In this document: positions 15,963 through 24,750 of the stretch, piece after piece
How positions within the stretch are numbered: position 1 is the stretch's first letter
Layout of the letters: each line of letters begins with the position of its first letter
NCBI GenBank assembly: GCA_031281945.1
Contig: JAITER010000079.1
Coordinates: forward strand, 1-47,326
DNA length: 47,326 nt
Source: Spirochaetaceae bacterium
GTDB lineage: Bacteria; Spirochaetota; Spirochaetia; Treponematales; Breznakiellaceae
Direction: 5' to 3'
Position numbers and translations under genes: made by a program
The notes under the pieces: model-generated
The model's input: only the letters and a program-made list of their open reading frames with translations
Told to the model about the DNA's origin: nothing
Databases searched by the model: none

Positions 15963-17075
15963 TTAAATGAGGGCGTTTTTTTTAAGAGCGTAAACTTTTT
16001 CCACAAGAACTATTTTCGCCGCCAGAAAAGCGCCTAAAACAACAGTAAACAGTTTGAAAGACGTTGTTTGCGCCAGAACGCCGAAAATCGCCGGGCTTAT
16101 GGACGCGCTTAAATACGAGGCGGAAAGTTCCAGCCCTATAACGCCCTGCGATTTTTTTACTCCGAACAAACGCGGCGTTTCATGCATAAGCGTAGGAAAA
16201 ACCGGAGCGCAGCCGGCTCCAAGCATAAAAAATGAAAAGCCTAAAAACAAAGCGCCCGGCGATGTATGTATATTTATAAACGGGACGCTTATAAACGCTA
16301 TAGAAATCGCTATTATTAAAAAACCCAAGCGTAAAAGTTTTAGCCCTTTTAAACGAACCGCTAAAAAACCGGAAAAAAAACGGCCTATAGCGACGCCTCC
16401 GTAAAACAGCGTAGTCCAGCGGGCGGCGCTTTGCGAGGTGAGGCCGTGTTCGTGAACTAAAAAAGAACTCGTCCAAATGCCGGCTGTAACTTCCAAGCCG
16501 CAATAACATATAAAACATGAGCATAAACTTTTGACGCCGCGGGTTTTTAAAGCGTCTCTTACGCCGAAAAAAGATTTTTTTTCACTTTCAGGATGTTTCC
16601 CCGCTCCCGCGTTTCCGCTACGCCAAAGCGGTAAAGAAACGACAAGTATAAAAAACAGGCATATTTGAATCGCGGCTACGGCGCGGTAGCCCATAAACCA
16701 TTTTTCGTTTCCGCCGCTTAAAAATCGGCTCATAATAATAGGCCCCAGCGAGGCGCCCGCGCCCCAGAAACAGTGCAGCCAGTTCATGTGCAAAGCGTTG
16801 TAGTTTATCGCCACATAGTTGTTAAGGCCCGCGTCGATAGCCCCGGCACCCATTCCAAGCGGCAGGGCGCAAAGACATAAAAAATATAAATTTCCGGAAA
16901 AAGAAAATAAAAACAATGAAACCGCAACAAGCCCTACGCTTAAAACCGTTATTTTCCCGGTTCCAAAGACGCTTATAAGGCGGGCGCTTAAAAGGCTTGA
17001 CGCAAAAGTGCCGCAAGAAATCGCCAAAGACACGCAGGAAGCGGCCCAAAGCGGTATGTTAAGAACCAAATGCAT
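15963..17075 (-). CDS. MFS transporter (ATG-initiated part; true start probably upstream)
   Basis: A 370-residue stretch of a major facilitator family carrier with about 11 membrane segments in two bundles joined by a cytoplasmic loop (about 160-180, SGNAGAGKHPESEKKS). Segments such as LPLGMGAGAIDAGLNNYVA, WLHCFWGAGASLGP and SFFMLGAGCAPVFPTLMHE resemble the sugar-carrier (FucP-like) branch; the substrate is not evident. The frame stays open for 126 bases upstream of this ATG and encodes what looks like the missing first helix, so the gene probably starts at 17189 or 17201 on a non-standard codon (see separate entry). Its 3' end converges on the hydrolase-like gene 21 bases away. Confidence 0.85.
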   Translation of the reverse strand: MHLVLNIPLWAASCVSLAISCGTFASSLLSARLISVFGTGKITVLSVGLVAVSLFLFSFSGNLYFLCLCALPLGMGAGAIDAGLNNYVAINYNALHMNWLHCFWGAGASLGPIIMSRFLSGGNEKWFMGYRAVAAIQICLFFILVVSLPLWRSGNAGAGKHPESEKKSFFGVRDALKTRGVKSLCSCFICYCGLEVTAGIWTSSFLVHEHGLTSQSAARWTTLFYGGVAIGRFFSGFLAVRLKGLKLLRLGFLIIAISIAFISVPFINIHTSPGALFLGFSFFMLGAGCAPVFPTLMHETPRLFGVKKSQGVIGLELSASYLSASISPAIFGVLAQTTSFKLFTVVLGAFLAAKIVLVEKVYALKKNALI

Positions 17076-17201
17076 AGCGGGCCAGGCGGAGCCTAAAAGA
17101 GCGTCCGGCAGGCCTAAACTTATGTAAGATAAATATATTATAGCTAAAAGAAAAAAAAAGTGTTTTTTTTCAGTTTTTTTAGTGTATATGTTGTTTTTAA
17201 T
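17076..17201 (-). other. Open 5' extension of the MFS gene without a standard start codon
   Basis: In frame with the MFS gene the codons read I-K-N-N-I-Y-T-K-K-T-E-K-K-H, then FFFLLAIIYLSYISLGLPDA, then LLGSAWPAM. This is a charged N-terminus plus a typical first MFS helix with the usual GxxD...WP pattern. The frame closes with TAA at 17204. There is no ATG, GTG or TTG in it; the candidate starts are ATA (17189) or ATT (17201). A substitution or an indel in one of the A/T runs (17151-17159, 17163-17170, 17174-17180) would be an alternative. Confidence 0.65.
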
Positions 17202-17230
17202 TTATTTATAAACTTGCGTTTTTAATGTTG

Positions 17231-17264
17231 AAACCGCGATCTGTTAAAAAACTTTTCGCGGTTT
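17231..17264 (-). terminator. Inverted repeat downstream of enolase
   Basis: AAACCGCGA (17231-17239) pairs perfectly with TCGCGGTTT (17256-17264) across 16 bases. It lies between the enolase stop and the MFS start on the minus strand. The T-run is weak, so it is a probable rather than a clear terminator. Confidence 0.5.
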
Positions 17265-17319
17265 ATTTAAACAGTTTGCATATCAAGGCCGCCGCGTTTA
17301 AGCAACGGCCCTGATTGCG

Positions 17320-18621
17320 TTATTTGGCCAGATTGTAAAAAGCTTTTTTACCGGCGTATTCGGCTAAACCTTCAAGTTCTTCTTCAATTCTTAAAAGTTG
17401 GTTGTATTTGCATACACGGTCTGTTCTGCTCATGGAGCCGGTTTTTATCTGCCCGGTCTCAAGGCCGACTACAAGATCGGATATAAAGCTGTCTTCCGTT
17501 TCGCCGGAACGGTGGGAAACGACCGCCGTGTATTTCGCTCTTTTCGCCATTTCTATAGCCTCGTAAGTTTCGCTTACGGTGCCTATCTGATTCACTTTGA
17601 TAAGGATGGAGTTGCACGAACCTTCTTTAATTCCCCTTTCAAGGCGCTTGGTGTTTGTAACAAAGAAATCGTCGCCCACAATTTGTATGCGGCCTCCAAG
17701 TTTCTTGGTAAGGTTTACATAACCGGCCCAATCGTTTTGATCCAGAGGGTCTTCTATGGAAATAATGGGGTATTTATCTATCCATTTTGAGTAAATAGCG
17801 ATCATATCGTCGGCGCTTAAAATCTCGTTTGGATTGGACTTCCAAAATTTATAACCTTTGCCGCCGCCTTCTTCAAAAAGCTCAGAACTTGCACAGTCCA
17901 TAGCTATAGCGAATTGCTCTTTATCCGCCTTGTAACCGGCCTTTTCTATAGCCTTTACGATGAATTCCAAAGCCTGTTCGTTTTCCAGATTGGGCGCAAA
18001 GCCGCCTTCGTCCCCCACCGCCGTGTTATGGCCTGAATCTTTTAAAAGGCTTTTAAGGTTGTGAAAAACTTCCGCCGTCCATCTAACGGCTTCCTTCATT
18101 GAAGGCGCACCTATGGGCATAACCATAAATTCCTGAAAATCAATTTTATTGTCAGAATGTTTTCCGCCATTTATAATATTCGCCATAGGAACCGGAAGAA
18201 CGGCGGTGTGAATTCCGCCTAAATATTTATACAACGGGACGTCAAGATATTTCGCCGCCGCCGCCGCGACCGCCATGGAAACGCCTAAAATAGCGTTGGC
18301 TCCAAGCTTGCTTTTTGTTTCCGTGCCGTCAAGCTCAATTAAAGCCCTGTCTATTTCAAGCTGATTTAGGGCGTCGTACCCTAAAATTTCGTTGGCTATA
18401 AGGTTGTTCACATTTTCCACGGCTTTAAGAACGCCTTTGCCAAGATAACGGCTTTTGTCGCCGTCACGCAGTTCCACGGCTTCGTGCTCGCCTGTGGATG
18501 CTCCGGATGGAACGGCGGCGCGGCCCAAAACGCCGTCTTCAAGAATAACGTCAACTTCTACTGTTGGATTTCCCCGGGAATCCAGTATTTCTCTACCCTG
18601 AATACATTCAATAGTTCCCAT
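17320..18621 (-). CDS. eno: Enolase
   Basis: A 433-residue glycolytic enzyme that dehydrates 2-phosphoglycerate to phosphoenolpyruvate. It is complete: N-terminal [15 protein letters not shown], the catalytic GDEGGFAPN block, the Mg-binding [11 protein letters not shown], the signature [14 protein letters not shown] and SHRSGETED. Length is typical. ATG 18621 follows AAGGAG. A promoter candidate lies 47-75 bases upstream. It is transcribed away from the exported-protein gene at 19059; the MFS gene downstream is separated by an inverted repeat. Confidence 0.98.
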   Translation of the reverse strand: MGTIECIQGREILDSRGNPTVEVDVILEDGVLGRAAVPSGASTGEHEAVELRDGDKSRYLGKGVLKAVENVNNLIANEILGYDALNQLEIDRALIELDGTETKSKLGANAILGVSMAVAAAAAKYLDVPLYKYLGGIHTAVLPVPMANIINGGKHSDNKIDFQEFMVMPIGAPSMKEAVRWTAEVFHNLKSLLKDSGHNTAVGDEGGFAPNLENEQALEFIVKAIEKAGYKADKEQFAIAMDCASSELFEEGGGKGYKFWKSNPNEILSADDMIAIYSKWIDKYPIISIEDPLDQNDWAGYVNLTKKLGGRIQIVGDDFFVTNTKRLERGIKEGSCNSILIKVNQIGTVSETYEAIEMAKRAKYTAVVSHRSGETEDSFISDLVVGLETGQIKTGSMSRTDRVCKYNQLLRIEEELEGLAEYAGKKAFYNLAK

Positions 18622-18667
18622 GTTTTACTCCTTCTAAATTAGCCGTTTCCAGCCTTAAACTGACCTG

Positions 18668-18696
18668 ATTTTTGCCTCTTTAATGCATTTAGTCAA
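18668..18696 (-). promoter_or_regulatory. Promoter candidate for enolase
   Basis: On the minus strand, TTGACT (18691-18696), a 17-base spacer and AAAAAT (18668-18673). The -35 box is strong and the -10 box moderate. It would give an untranslated leader of about 40 bases ending in AAGGAG. Confidence 0.55.
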
Positions 18697-19046
18697 GATA
18701 GGAAAACCTTTTTGGCGAATTCCAGCAAAAACCATACAGGCGGCGCGGATTTTCCGCGTTAAACAGCGGCTTATTTCAACAACCCTGCTTGCCGCCGCCT
18801 TTAGCCTTCGCAAAATGTCCGGCGTTTTGCGTTTTCAAGCCAAGCATGGTTTGGCTAAGGCTTGCGGAGGACGCTGTTCCTTCTTTGCGCTATTTTATCG
18901 CAAAGAAGCTTTAATTTAGCCGCCGCGCCTGGAAACCGTGTTATTGACGAACGGAGCGGGATTGCGGCCGCATTTGCGCGTGCGCGGCGATAACTAAAGC
19001 GAGGAGGCGAAGGGTTTGATATTAGCGCCGTCTGTTTTACAGCCGA
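18697..19046. other. Gene-free interval upstream of enolase and the 19059 gene
   Basis: No gene is supported; a 78-codon frame at 18683-18919 has no family resemblance and no ribosome binding site. The right half carries copy B of the dispersed repeat (18944-19022). Confidence 0.6.
18944..19022 (+). repeat. Dispersed intergenic repeat, copy B
   Basis: It starts TTGACGAACGGAGCG, identical over 15 bases to the start of copy A, and ends GCGAGGAGGCGAAGGGTTTG (copy A: GCGAGTGAGGAACCGAAGGG). The centre differs in sequence but again contains a GC-rich self-complementary stretch (GCCGC...GCGGC). Confidence 0.75.
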
Positions 19047-19058
19047 TAATTTACAAAG

Positions 19059-19679
19059 ATGTTGAAAAAGATTTTGTTTTTTCCGCTTATTTTAAGCGTT
19101 TTTTTAACGCTTCCGCCGCAACCGGCTTTTACATACTGGGTTCAGTTTAAAGAGCAGTATTACAGGCTTTATCACCTGCACCACATTCAATATCCCGATG
19201 ATTCGATGGAAAATATAAATTATCTGGAAAAGGCCCTAAAAGCCTCTTTCGCCAACCCGTTGTACGCTCTAGCTTTAATTCAGAATGAAACCGAGTGGGA
19301 GAAATACCGCAATCTTTTTATGATGCACATCAATTTAAAGTTGATAGAACAATATATATATCTTGGAAATAAATGGAATAAACGCGAAGCGTACTTTTAC
19401 AACGCGCCGTGGAAAGAGCAAAATTTAGATTCCCTAAAAACGGCGGAGTCCTGCTACAAAACCGCCCTGTATTATTGGGACGGAGCCGTGGAGTGGGCGG
19501 AAAAGGCCGGCGTAAAAAAATTCAGGTTTATTAACCTGGAGCGCGTTCAATTTTGGGAGGACGAGGCTTTCCGCATAGAAAAAGGCTCTTTGGATTACAA
19601 AAAAACTATAGAAAGAGAATTGAAGCTTTTACAAAACGTCCGTGAAAAATTTGAAGCTATGGACGCCTCCAGTTATTGA
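19059..19679 (+). CDS. Exported helical protein of unknown function
   Basis: A 206-residue protein with a signal peptide (MLKKILFFPLILSVFLTLPP, cleavage near residue 24) and no lipobox. The mature part is almost wholly helical and rich in Tyr, Trp and Leu (EQYYRLYHLHHIQYP, YIYLGNKWNKREAYFYNAPW, AESCYKTALYYW). This suggests a TPR-like or other helical-repeat fold in the periplasm. From memory it resembles a protein conserved among treponemes, but I cannot assign a function. There is no clear Shine-Dalgarno site; TAATTT (19047-19052) is six bases before the ATG. The stop codon lies inside copy C of the dispersed repeat. Confidence 0.75.
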   Translation: MLKKILFFPLILSVFLTLPPQPAFTYWVQFKEQYYRLYHLHHIQYPDDSMENINYLEKALKASFANPLYALALIQNETEWEKYRNLFMMHINLKLIEQYIYLGNKWNKREAYFYNAPWKEQNLDSLKTAESCYKTALYYWDGAVEWAEKAGVKKFRFINLERVQFWEDEAFRIEKGSLDYKKTIERELKLLQNVREKFEAMDASSY

Positions 19680-19713
19680 CTAACGCAGCGAATGATGAGG
19701 CGAAGGGTTTATA
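19676..19713 (+). repeat. Dispersed intergenic repeat, shortened copy C
   Basis: TTGACTAACGCAGCG followed soon by GATGAGGCGAAGGGTTTATA: both ends of copies A and B, with the hairpin centre missing. Its second to fourth bases (TGA) are the stop codon of the upstream gene. Confidence 0.6.
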
Positions 19714-19867
19714 ACGCCCCGCAACTCGCCGCGCCCGCCATGCGGCGCCTTTTATTAAACCGGACCTTATTTTTCCGTTTTACGCACCTCTCCAAGGCGT
19801 CCGGAGGGCGAATAGGGGCGCGGAATAGATTTAGAGCGCCTTTATACTATACAATGAAATTTAAATT

Positions 19868-21190
19868 ATGATAAAAAAATTATTGGTGGCCAATCGCGGG
19901 GAAATAGCGGTGCGCATTATCCGCGCTTGCAAAGAACTGGGCGTAAAAACAACGGCGGTTTACTCCACAGTGGATAAAGAAAGCCTTCATGTTAAGCTTG
20001 CGGACGAGGCCGTGTGCATAGGCCCCGCGCCTTCCGCCGCCTCTTACCTTGTTCAAAACAACATAATTCAGGCGGCTGTAAAAACTTTCTGCGAAGCGGT
20101 GCATCCCGGCGTGGGGTTTTTGTCGGAAAACGCCGCGTTCGCCCGCGCTGTAACCGAAGCCGGCCTTATTTTTATAGGCCCTGATTACAGGGTTATAGAC
20201 CTTTTGGGCGATAAAGTCGCGGCCAGAAAAGAGGCCTCAAAGGCCGGCCTTCCAGTAACTCCGGGAACGGAAGGGGCTGTCGACGGAATAAAAGAGGGCG
20301 AAAAGGCTTTTTCGCGTCTTGGGGCCCCGGTGATTATTAAGGCCGCAGCCGGCGGCGGCGGAAAGGGTATGCGCATAGTCCGGCGCAAAGAAGACTTGGC
20401 CGAAAATCTTAAACTGGCGGTGAGCGAAGCTCTGGCGGCGTTTGGTTCAGGGCGGGTTTTTATAGAACGTTACATAGAAAACCCAAGACACGTTGAACTT
20501 CAAATTTTGGCTGACGGAGAAGGCTCGGTCGCTATTTTAGGGGAACGGGACTGCACTGTTCAGAAGAATCACCAGAAACTTATAGAAGAAAGCCCGTCTT
20601 TGGGCGTAAAGCCGGAAATGCGGGAGATTATGTGCAAAGGCGCCGTAAAACTATTTTCCCGGCTTAAATACAAGGGGGCCGGAACAATAGAATTTTTGGT
20701 GGAAGACGACTCGTTTTATTTTATGGAGGTAAACGCCAGAGTTCAGGTGGAGCATCCGGTAAGCGAATTTGTAAGCGGAATAGATATTATACGCGAGCAA
20801 ATACTTTGTTGCGTTTCCGGCATGACGATAAATCCCAAAGACGTTCAAATAAAGGGGGCGGCGGTTGAATGCCGCATAAACGCTTTAACCCCCGGCAGGA
20901 TAACCAAATTGCATACGCCAGGCGGCTTTGGAACGCGCTTCGATTCGTTTTTATATCCTTCGTGTTTAATACAGCCCTACTACGATTCAATGATAGCTAA
21001 ACTTATAACGTATGACGCAACCAGGGAGGGCGCGCTCGCCCGCATGAACCGATGTTTAAGCGAACTTGAAATAGAAGGCGTTAAAACAAATAAAGACGAA
21101 CAACGTTTTATTATAAATCATCCGGTGTTCAAACGCGGGGTTTTTGGAACTTCTTTTTACGAAGAATATATTGAAAAGGCCGGCGCATAA
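19868..21190 (+). CDS. accC: Biotin carboxylase
   Basis: A 440-residue ATP-grasp enzyme that carboxylates the biotin of a carrier protein, as in acetyl-CoA or other acyl/pyruvate carboxylases. All blocks are present: KKLLVANRGEIAVRIIRAC, HPGVGFLSEN, the glycine-rich AAAGGGGKGMRIV, ERDCTVQKNHQKLIEE and the catalytic EVNARVQVEHPVSE. The length is that of stand-alone AccC, with no fused carrier or carboxyltransferase domain, and no carrier gene is adjacent; partners must be elsewhere. No ribosome binding site is visible; TATACT/TACAAT at 19843-19855 lie 12-20 bases upstream, so the leader would be very short. Confidence 0.94.
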   Translation: MIKKLLVANRGEIAVRIIRACKELGVKTTAVYSTVDKESLHVKLADEAVCIGPAPSAASYLVQNNIIQAAVKTFCEAVHPGVGFLSENAAFARAVTEAGLIFIGPDYRVIDLLGDKVAARKEASKAGLPVTPGTEGAVDGIKEGEKAFSRLGAPVIIKAAAGGGGKGMRIVRRKEDLAENLKLAVSEALAAFGSGRVFIERYIENPRHVELQILADGEGSVAILGERDCTVQKNHQKLIEESPSLGVKPEMREIMCKGAVKLFSRLKYKGAGTIEFLVEDDSFYFMEVNARVQVEHPVSEFVSGIDIIREQILCCVSGMTINPKDVQIKGAAVECRINALTPGRITKLHTPGGFGTRFDSFLYPSCLIQPYYDSMIAKLITYDATREGALARMNRCLSELEIEGVKTNKDEQRFIINHPVFKRGVFGTSFYEEYIEKAGA

Positions 21191-21299
21191 AAAGACCGTA
21201 AACCGGCCTTGCGTCTATATTTTTAAATAGAAGCGGCCTCAAAAACGGCCCGCCCCTCCAATTCTATCGCGCGTCAAGGCCGGCGCTTTTCTTCCGCGT

Positions 21300-21335
21300 T
21301 TAGCTCTAAACGCGCTATGCGGCGTTTAGAGCTAA
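21300..21335. terminator. Bidirectional hairpin between accC and the PII gene
   Basis: A perfect 14-base inverted repeat (TTAGCTCTAAACGC at 21300-21313 and its complement at 21322-21335) with an 8-base loop, placed between two convergent genes. T-runs are short on both sides. Confidence 0.6.
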
Positions 21336-21361
21336 GGTTTAATCCAATGAATTTACGGTTT

Positions 21362-21703
21362 TCAGCCTATGGCTTTTTGGCCGCTTTCACCGGTGCGAAT
21401 TCTTACGCATTCTTCTATTGGAAGAATGAAAATTTTGCCGTCTCCGATTTCGCCGGAACGCGCCCCTTTTATAACGGCGTCCACAGTTGGTTTTACAAAA
21501 TCATCGTTTACGGCGATTTCTATACGCACTTTTTTAAGCAGGTTTACTTCCACTTCCACGCCCCTGTAATGTTCCGTGTAACCTTTTTGCTGACCGCATC
21601 CAAGCGCGTTTGTAACAGAAAGCTTGTAAACTTGTATTTTGTAAAGCTCCTGTTTCACTTCATTTAAAGCGTGCGGCTGAATATAGGCTATTATAAGTTT
21701 CAT
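21362..21703 (-). CDS. glnK: PII nitrogen regulatory protein (GlnB/GlnK family)
   Basis: A 113-residue PII signal protein that senses ATP/ADP and 2-oxoglutarate and, when paired with an ammonium channel, blocks it. It aligns without gaps to E. coli GlnB: the T-loop reads [20 protein letters not shown], and the C-terminal IGDGKIF and RIRTGE blocks are intact. At position 51, the tyrosine uridylylated in enteric proteins, this protein has valine, so classical uridylylation is not possible; Tyr46 is kept. AAAGGAG lies upstream of the ATG and the gene starts 15 bases after the amt stop, so it is cotranscribed with amt. I use glnK because of that pairing. Confidence 0.93.
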   Translation of the reverse strand: MKLIIAYIQPHALNEVKQELYKIQVYKLSVTNALGCGQQKGYTEHYRGVEVEVNLLKKVRIEIAVNDDFVKPTVDAVIKGARSGEIGDGKIFILPIEECVRIRTGESGQKAIG

Positions 21704-21718
21704 TTACTTCTCCTTTAC

Positions 21719-23035
21719 TTACATATTGCTGAATATTTGGAAACCGGTGTACGCTTCGGCCTTATGTTCAACAAGGTCAAGGCCCATCAATTCTTCTTTT
21801 TGCTTAACCCTAAAACCGGTGATAGCTTTTATCGCGAAGAACAATAAGCAACTCGCGGCGGCCGTCCACGCGCCCACCGACAGCACTCCCAAAGCCTGTA
21901 CGCCTAACTGCGAAAAACCGCCGCCATGAAGCGCGCCCACCGCCGTTCCTTCCACATTTCCCCAAATTCCAACAGCGAGAGTTCCCCATATACCGCAAAC
22001 CAGGTGAACCGAAGAAGCGCCTACCGGATCGTCGATTTTTAAGACTTTATCTATAAATTCCACGCTGAACACTACTATAAGGCCGCCTATTAAACCTATG
22101 GCTATGGAAGCGGCGGGACTTACGACCCCGCATGGCGCCGTTATGGAAACCAATCCCGCGAGCGCTCCGTTCATGGACATGGAAACATCCGGTTTTTTGA
22201 AAAGAATGCACGAGGCTATCATAGCCCCCACTCCGCCGGCGGCGGCGGCCAAAGTTGTAACGGTGCAAACGCGGGCTATCGTGGCGTCGGAGCCGGAAAG
22301 CGTAGACGCGCCGTTAAACCCATACCAGCCGAACCATAAAAGAAACACGCCGAGCATGGCCAACGGTATGTTGTGGCCGGGAAACGCTTTTACAATTGTT
22401 TTGCCGTTTTCTCCCTTTGTATATTTTCCTATACGCGGGCCCAAAACCGCCGCCCCTATTAACGCCGCCCAGCCGCCCACAGAGTGAACTACGGTGGAAC
22501 CGGCGAAGTCGTGAAAACCCAGTTGCGAAAGCCAGCCGCCGCCCCATATCCAGTGTCCGGAAACCGGGTAAATTATCGCGGAAATAAAGCACGTGTAGAT
22601 GAGGTAAGATCTAAACTGCGTCCTTTCCGCCACCGCGCCGGATACTATCGTCGCGGCCGTCGCCGCGAACACCACCTGAAAAAACCAGTCGCGGTAATAA
22701 ACAGGGTCGTCCATTACGTTTTTGAAAAAGTCGCTTGCGCCTATAAGCCCGCCCAGCGCGTCTTTTCCGTACATGATGCCCCAGCCTATGGCCCAATAAA
22801 AAATTGTGCCTATGCAGAAGTCCATCAGATTTTTCATCATGATATTAACCGCGTTTTTAGCCCTGGTAAGACCCGTCTCCAAAAGAGCGAATCCGGCTTG
22901 CATTACGAACACAAGACTCGCCCCTAAAAAGAGCCAAACCATATCCAACGATTCACTCAATCCCCATTCCTGCGCAAAACAGGAAGCCGCGCCGGCCAAG
23001 CCAAAGCAGACCGCTATAATCGCACGTTTTTTCAA
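21719..23035 (-). CDS. amtB: Ammonium transporter (Amt family)
   Basis: A 438-residue ammonium channel with an N-terminal signal sequence (through about residue 21) and 11 membrane helices, beginning LDMVWLFLGASLVFVMQAGFA. The twin pore histidines are recognisable as His184 in FAGSTVVHSVGG and the His of SSVHLVCGIWG about 160 residues later. The start is TTG, preceded by a strong GGAGG. It forms an operon with the PII gene, the usual pair in which PII closes the channel at high nitrogen. A long AT-rich upstream region with an inverted repeat may hold nitrogen-responsive control, but no sigma-54 site was identified. Confidence 0.95.
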   Translation of the reverse strand: MKKRAIIAVCFGLAGAASCFAQEWGLSESLDMVWLFLGASLVFVMQAGFALLETGLTRAKNAVNIMMKNLMDFCIGTIFYWAIGWGIMYGKDALGGLIGASDFFKNVMDDPVYYRDWFFQVVFAATAATIVSGAVAERTQFRSYLIYTCFISAIIYPVSGHWIWGGGWLSQLGFHDFAGSTVVHSVGGWAALIGAAVLGPRIGKYTKGENGKTIVKAFPGHNIPLAMLGVFLLWFGWYGFNGASTLSGSDATIARVCTVTTLAAAAGGVGAMIASCILFKKPDVSMSMNGALAGLVSITAPCGVVSPAASIAIGLIGGLIVVFSVEFIDKVLKIDDPVGASSVHLVCGIWGTLAVGIWGNVEGTAVGALHGGGFSQLGVQALGVLSVGAWTAAASCLLFFAIKAITGFRVKQKEELMGLDLVEHKAEAYTGFQIFSNM

Positions 23036-23504
23036 AATTTTTCCTCCAAAAAAACAATATGCTTTTAATTAAGCAAAAATCATGCCATCTTATAACAAAT
23101 ACAACATTTATGAAATAAAATCATACAAAAAAGAATAATTTTATAGTTATCTGCTAAGTTAAGGGCGCTATAAAATTGAAACGCCCTTAAACATCCTAAA
23201 TTTTTATAGAGAAATTTATTATTTATCTACATAAATGTATTATTTTTATACTTTTTTGTAGAAAATCTAGCGACTTGCCAACTCTCAAGCATCGCGGCAG
23301 AATTGAGACTCAAAAACACGGAGCGCCCCGTATTCCGGCTGCCGTGTTTTATTTAGAAGCGGCGCAAACGGCCGCAACAACAAGGCGGGGGTGTTTGCGG
23401 CCTAGATTCGCGAAAAAGCTGATGATTTAAAAGAATTGCGTATTTCACCGCATCCGGCGCGGTTTGGGCTGTAACAGCCGCGATTTAGCGTATATTTAGC
23501 GGCG
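23036..23504. other. AT-rich regulatory interval upstream of amt
   Basis: No gene. The first 250 bases are strongly AT-rich and contain a perfect 9-base inverted repeat, TTAAGGGCG (23159-23167) with CGCCCTTAA (23182-23190). Further on is a terminator-like hairpin (23313-23350). I looked for a GG-N10-GC sigma-54 signature and did not find a convincing one. Confidence 0.6.
23313..23350 (-). terminator. Terminator-like hairpin downstream of argC
   Basis: AAAACACGG (23313-23321) pairs perfectly with CCGTGTTTT (23342-23350); read on the minus strand the right arm runs into TTTTTG. It lies 155 bases past the argC stop. Confidence 0.6.
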
Positions 23505-24629
23505 TTAAAAAAAAGCGGGCGCGTCGGGCAAACCGTCTTTTTCGTTAAAGCCGAAGATTACGTTCATGTTTTGAACCGCCTGACCCGCCGCGCCTTTAAC
23601 CATATTGTCTATGGCGCTTGTTAGGATGAGGGTTTCTCCGTCTTGGCTTACGTTTACGGCTATATCGCAGTAGTTTGAAGAGCGCACGCGGCCGGTGGCT
23701 GGAAGCGCCCCCTGCGGCAATACGCGGATAAAAGGGTCGTTTTCGTAAAAAGAAGCGTAAAGGCGCCTGTAACGCTCCGTTTGTTCTTCTATTTCACGCG
23801 CCGGCGGGCGGGGGGCTTTATGATTTAAAGAAAGCTTTTCGTTTTTATTTAAAGGGGCGTAAACAGTGGCGAGTATGCCTCTGTTCATCGGGGAAAGATG
23901 CGGGGTGAAAATGACCGGCCTTTGTTTTTGGGGCGGGTCTTTTTCCATAAAATAAATGTTGCGGCTTATTTCCGGGGTGTGCCTATGGGAGCCTATTTTA
24001 TAAGGCGAGAATGAATCGGCGCATTCGCAAAAATGATAGGCGCGCAGAAGCTCCCTGCCGCCGCCGCTTATCCCGGAAGCCGCGTCCGCTATAATTTGGC
24101 CGTCAGAAAGCAAGCCGCGGCTTAAAGCCGGAAAAAGAGAAAGCGAAATCGCTGTGGGGTAACAGCCTGGATTGCCTATTACCACAGGCTCAGTTTCGCG
24201 GTTTTTCCCCAAAGCGGCGATAGACGCCCTGTTTACTTCAACAAGGCCGTAAACAGATTTTTTGTGCGTTTCCGCGTCCAAAAAAGGAGTTCCGTACCAG
24301 GCCTTGTAGGTTTCTTCATCAGAGCCAAAACGGAAATCGGCGGAAAGGTCTATAAAAGGGGTTGATTTTTCAACCGCTTGCTTCGCTAAAGCGCCGGCGT
24401 GGCCGTTTGGCAAGGCTGAAAAAACGACGTCGCTTTCTTCTATTACGGAAGCCGCGTTAGTCAATTTTATTGAAAGGGCGGAAAGAAAATTTGGGTATAT
24501 ATCTTCGATATTGCGCCCTTCAGCGCTTGCGGAAGCGGCGGATATGCGCGTTATTTTTGGATGACGCGATAAAATGCGTAAAAGTTCAGAACCCGCGTAA
24601 CCTGTAACGCCTATAACGCCCGCCGTCAT
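23505..24629 (-). CDS. argC: N-acetyl-gamma-glutamyl-phosphate reductase
   Basis: A 374-residue NADPH-dependent reductase, third step of arginine synthesis. It shows the nucleotide-binding GVTGYAGSELLRIL at the N-terminus, SALPNGHAGA, the catalytic Cys156 in IGNPGCYPTA, and HRHTPEI and TPHLSPMNRGI further on. The length is slightly above the usual 340-350 because of an insert around 255-275. No other arginine gene lies in the window. There is no Shine-Dalgarno site; TATTGT (24636-24641) is six bases before the ATG. Confidence 0.94.
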   Translation of the reverse strand: MTAGVIGVTGYAGSELLRILSRHPKITRISAASASAEGRNIEDIYPNFLSALSIKLTNAASVIEESDVVFSALPNGHAGALAKQAVEKSTPFIDLSADFRFGSDEETYKAWYGTPFLDAETHKKSVYGLVEVNRASIAALGKNRETEPVVIGNPGCYPTAISLSLFPALSRGLLSDGQIIADAASGISGGGRELLRAYHFCECADSFSPYKIGSHRHTPEISRNIYFMEKDPPQKQRPVIFTPHLSPMNRGILATVYAPLNKNEKLSLNHKAPRPPAREIEEQTERYRRLYASFYENDPFIRVLPQGALPATGRVRSSNYCDIAVNVSQDGETLILTSAIDNMVKGAAGQAVQNMNVIFGFNEKDGLPDAPAFF

Positions 24630-24750
24630 AAGACTACAATACTAAAAACGCCGCGGTTTGTATATAGTGAAAAACGCAAGCAATTTTTTTAAACCGGCAA
24701 CTCATTATTACATATACACTTATCAATATAGCTTCAGCGCGGGAACGTTT

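Noticed and set aside
23036-23504. Sigma-54 promoter for the amt operon
   Set aside because: TTGGCA near 23277 (minus strand) lacks the GC element at the required spacing.
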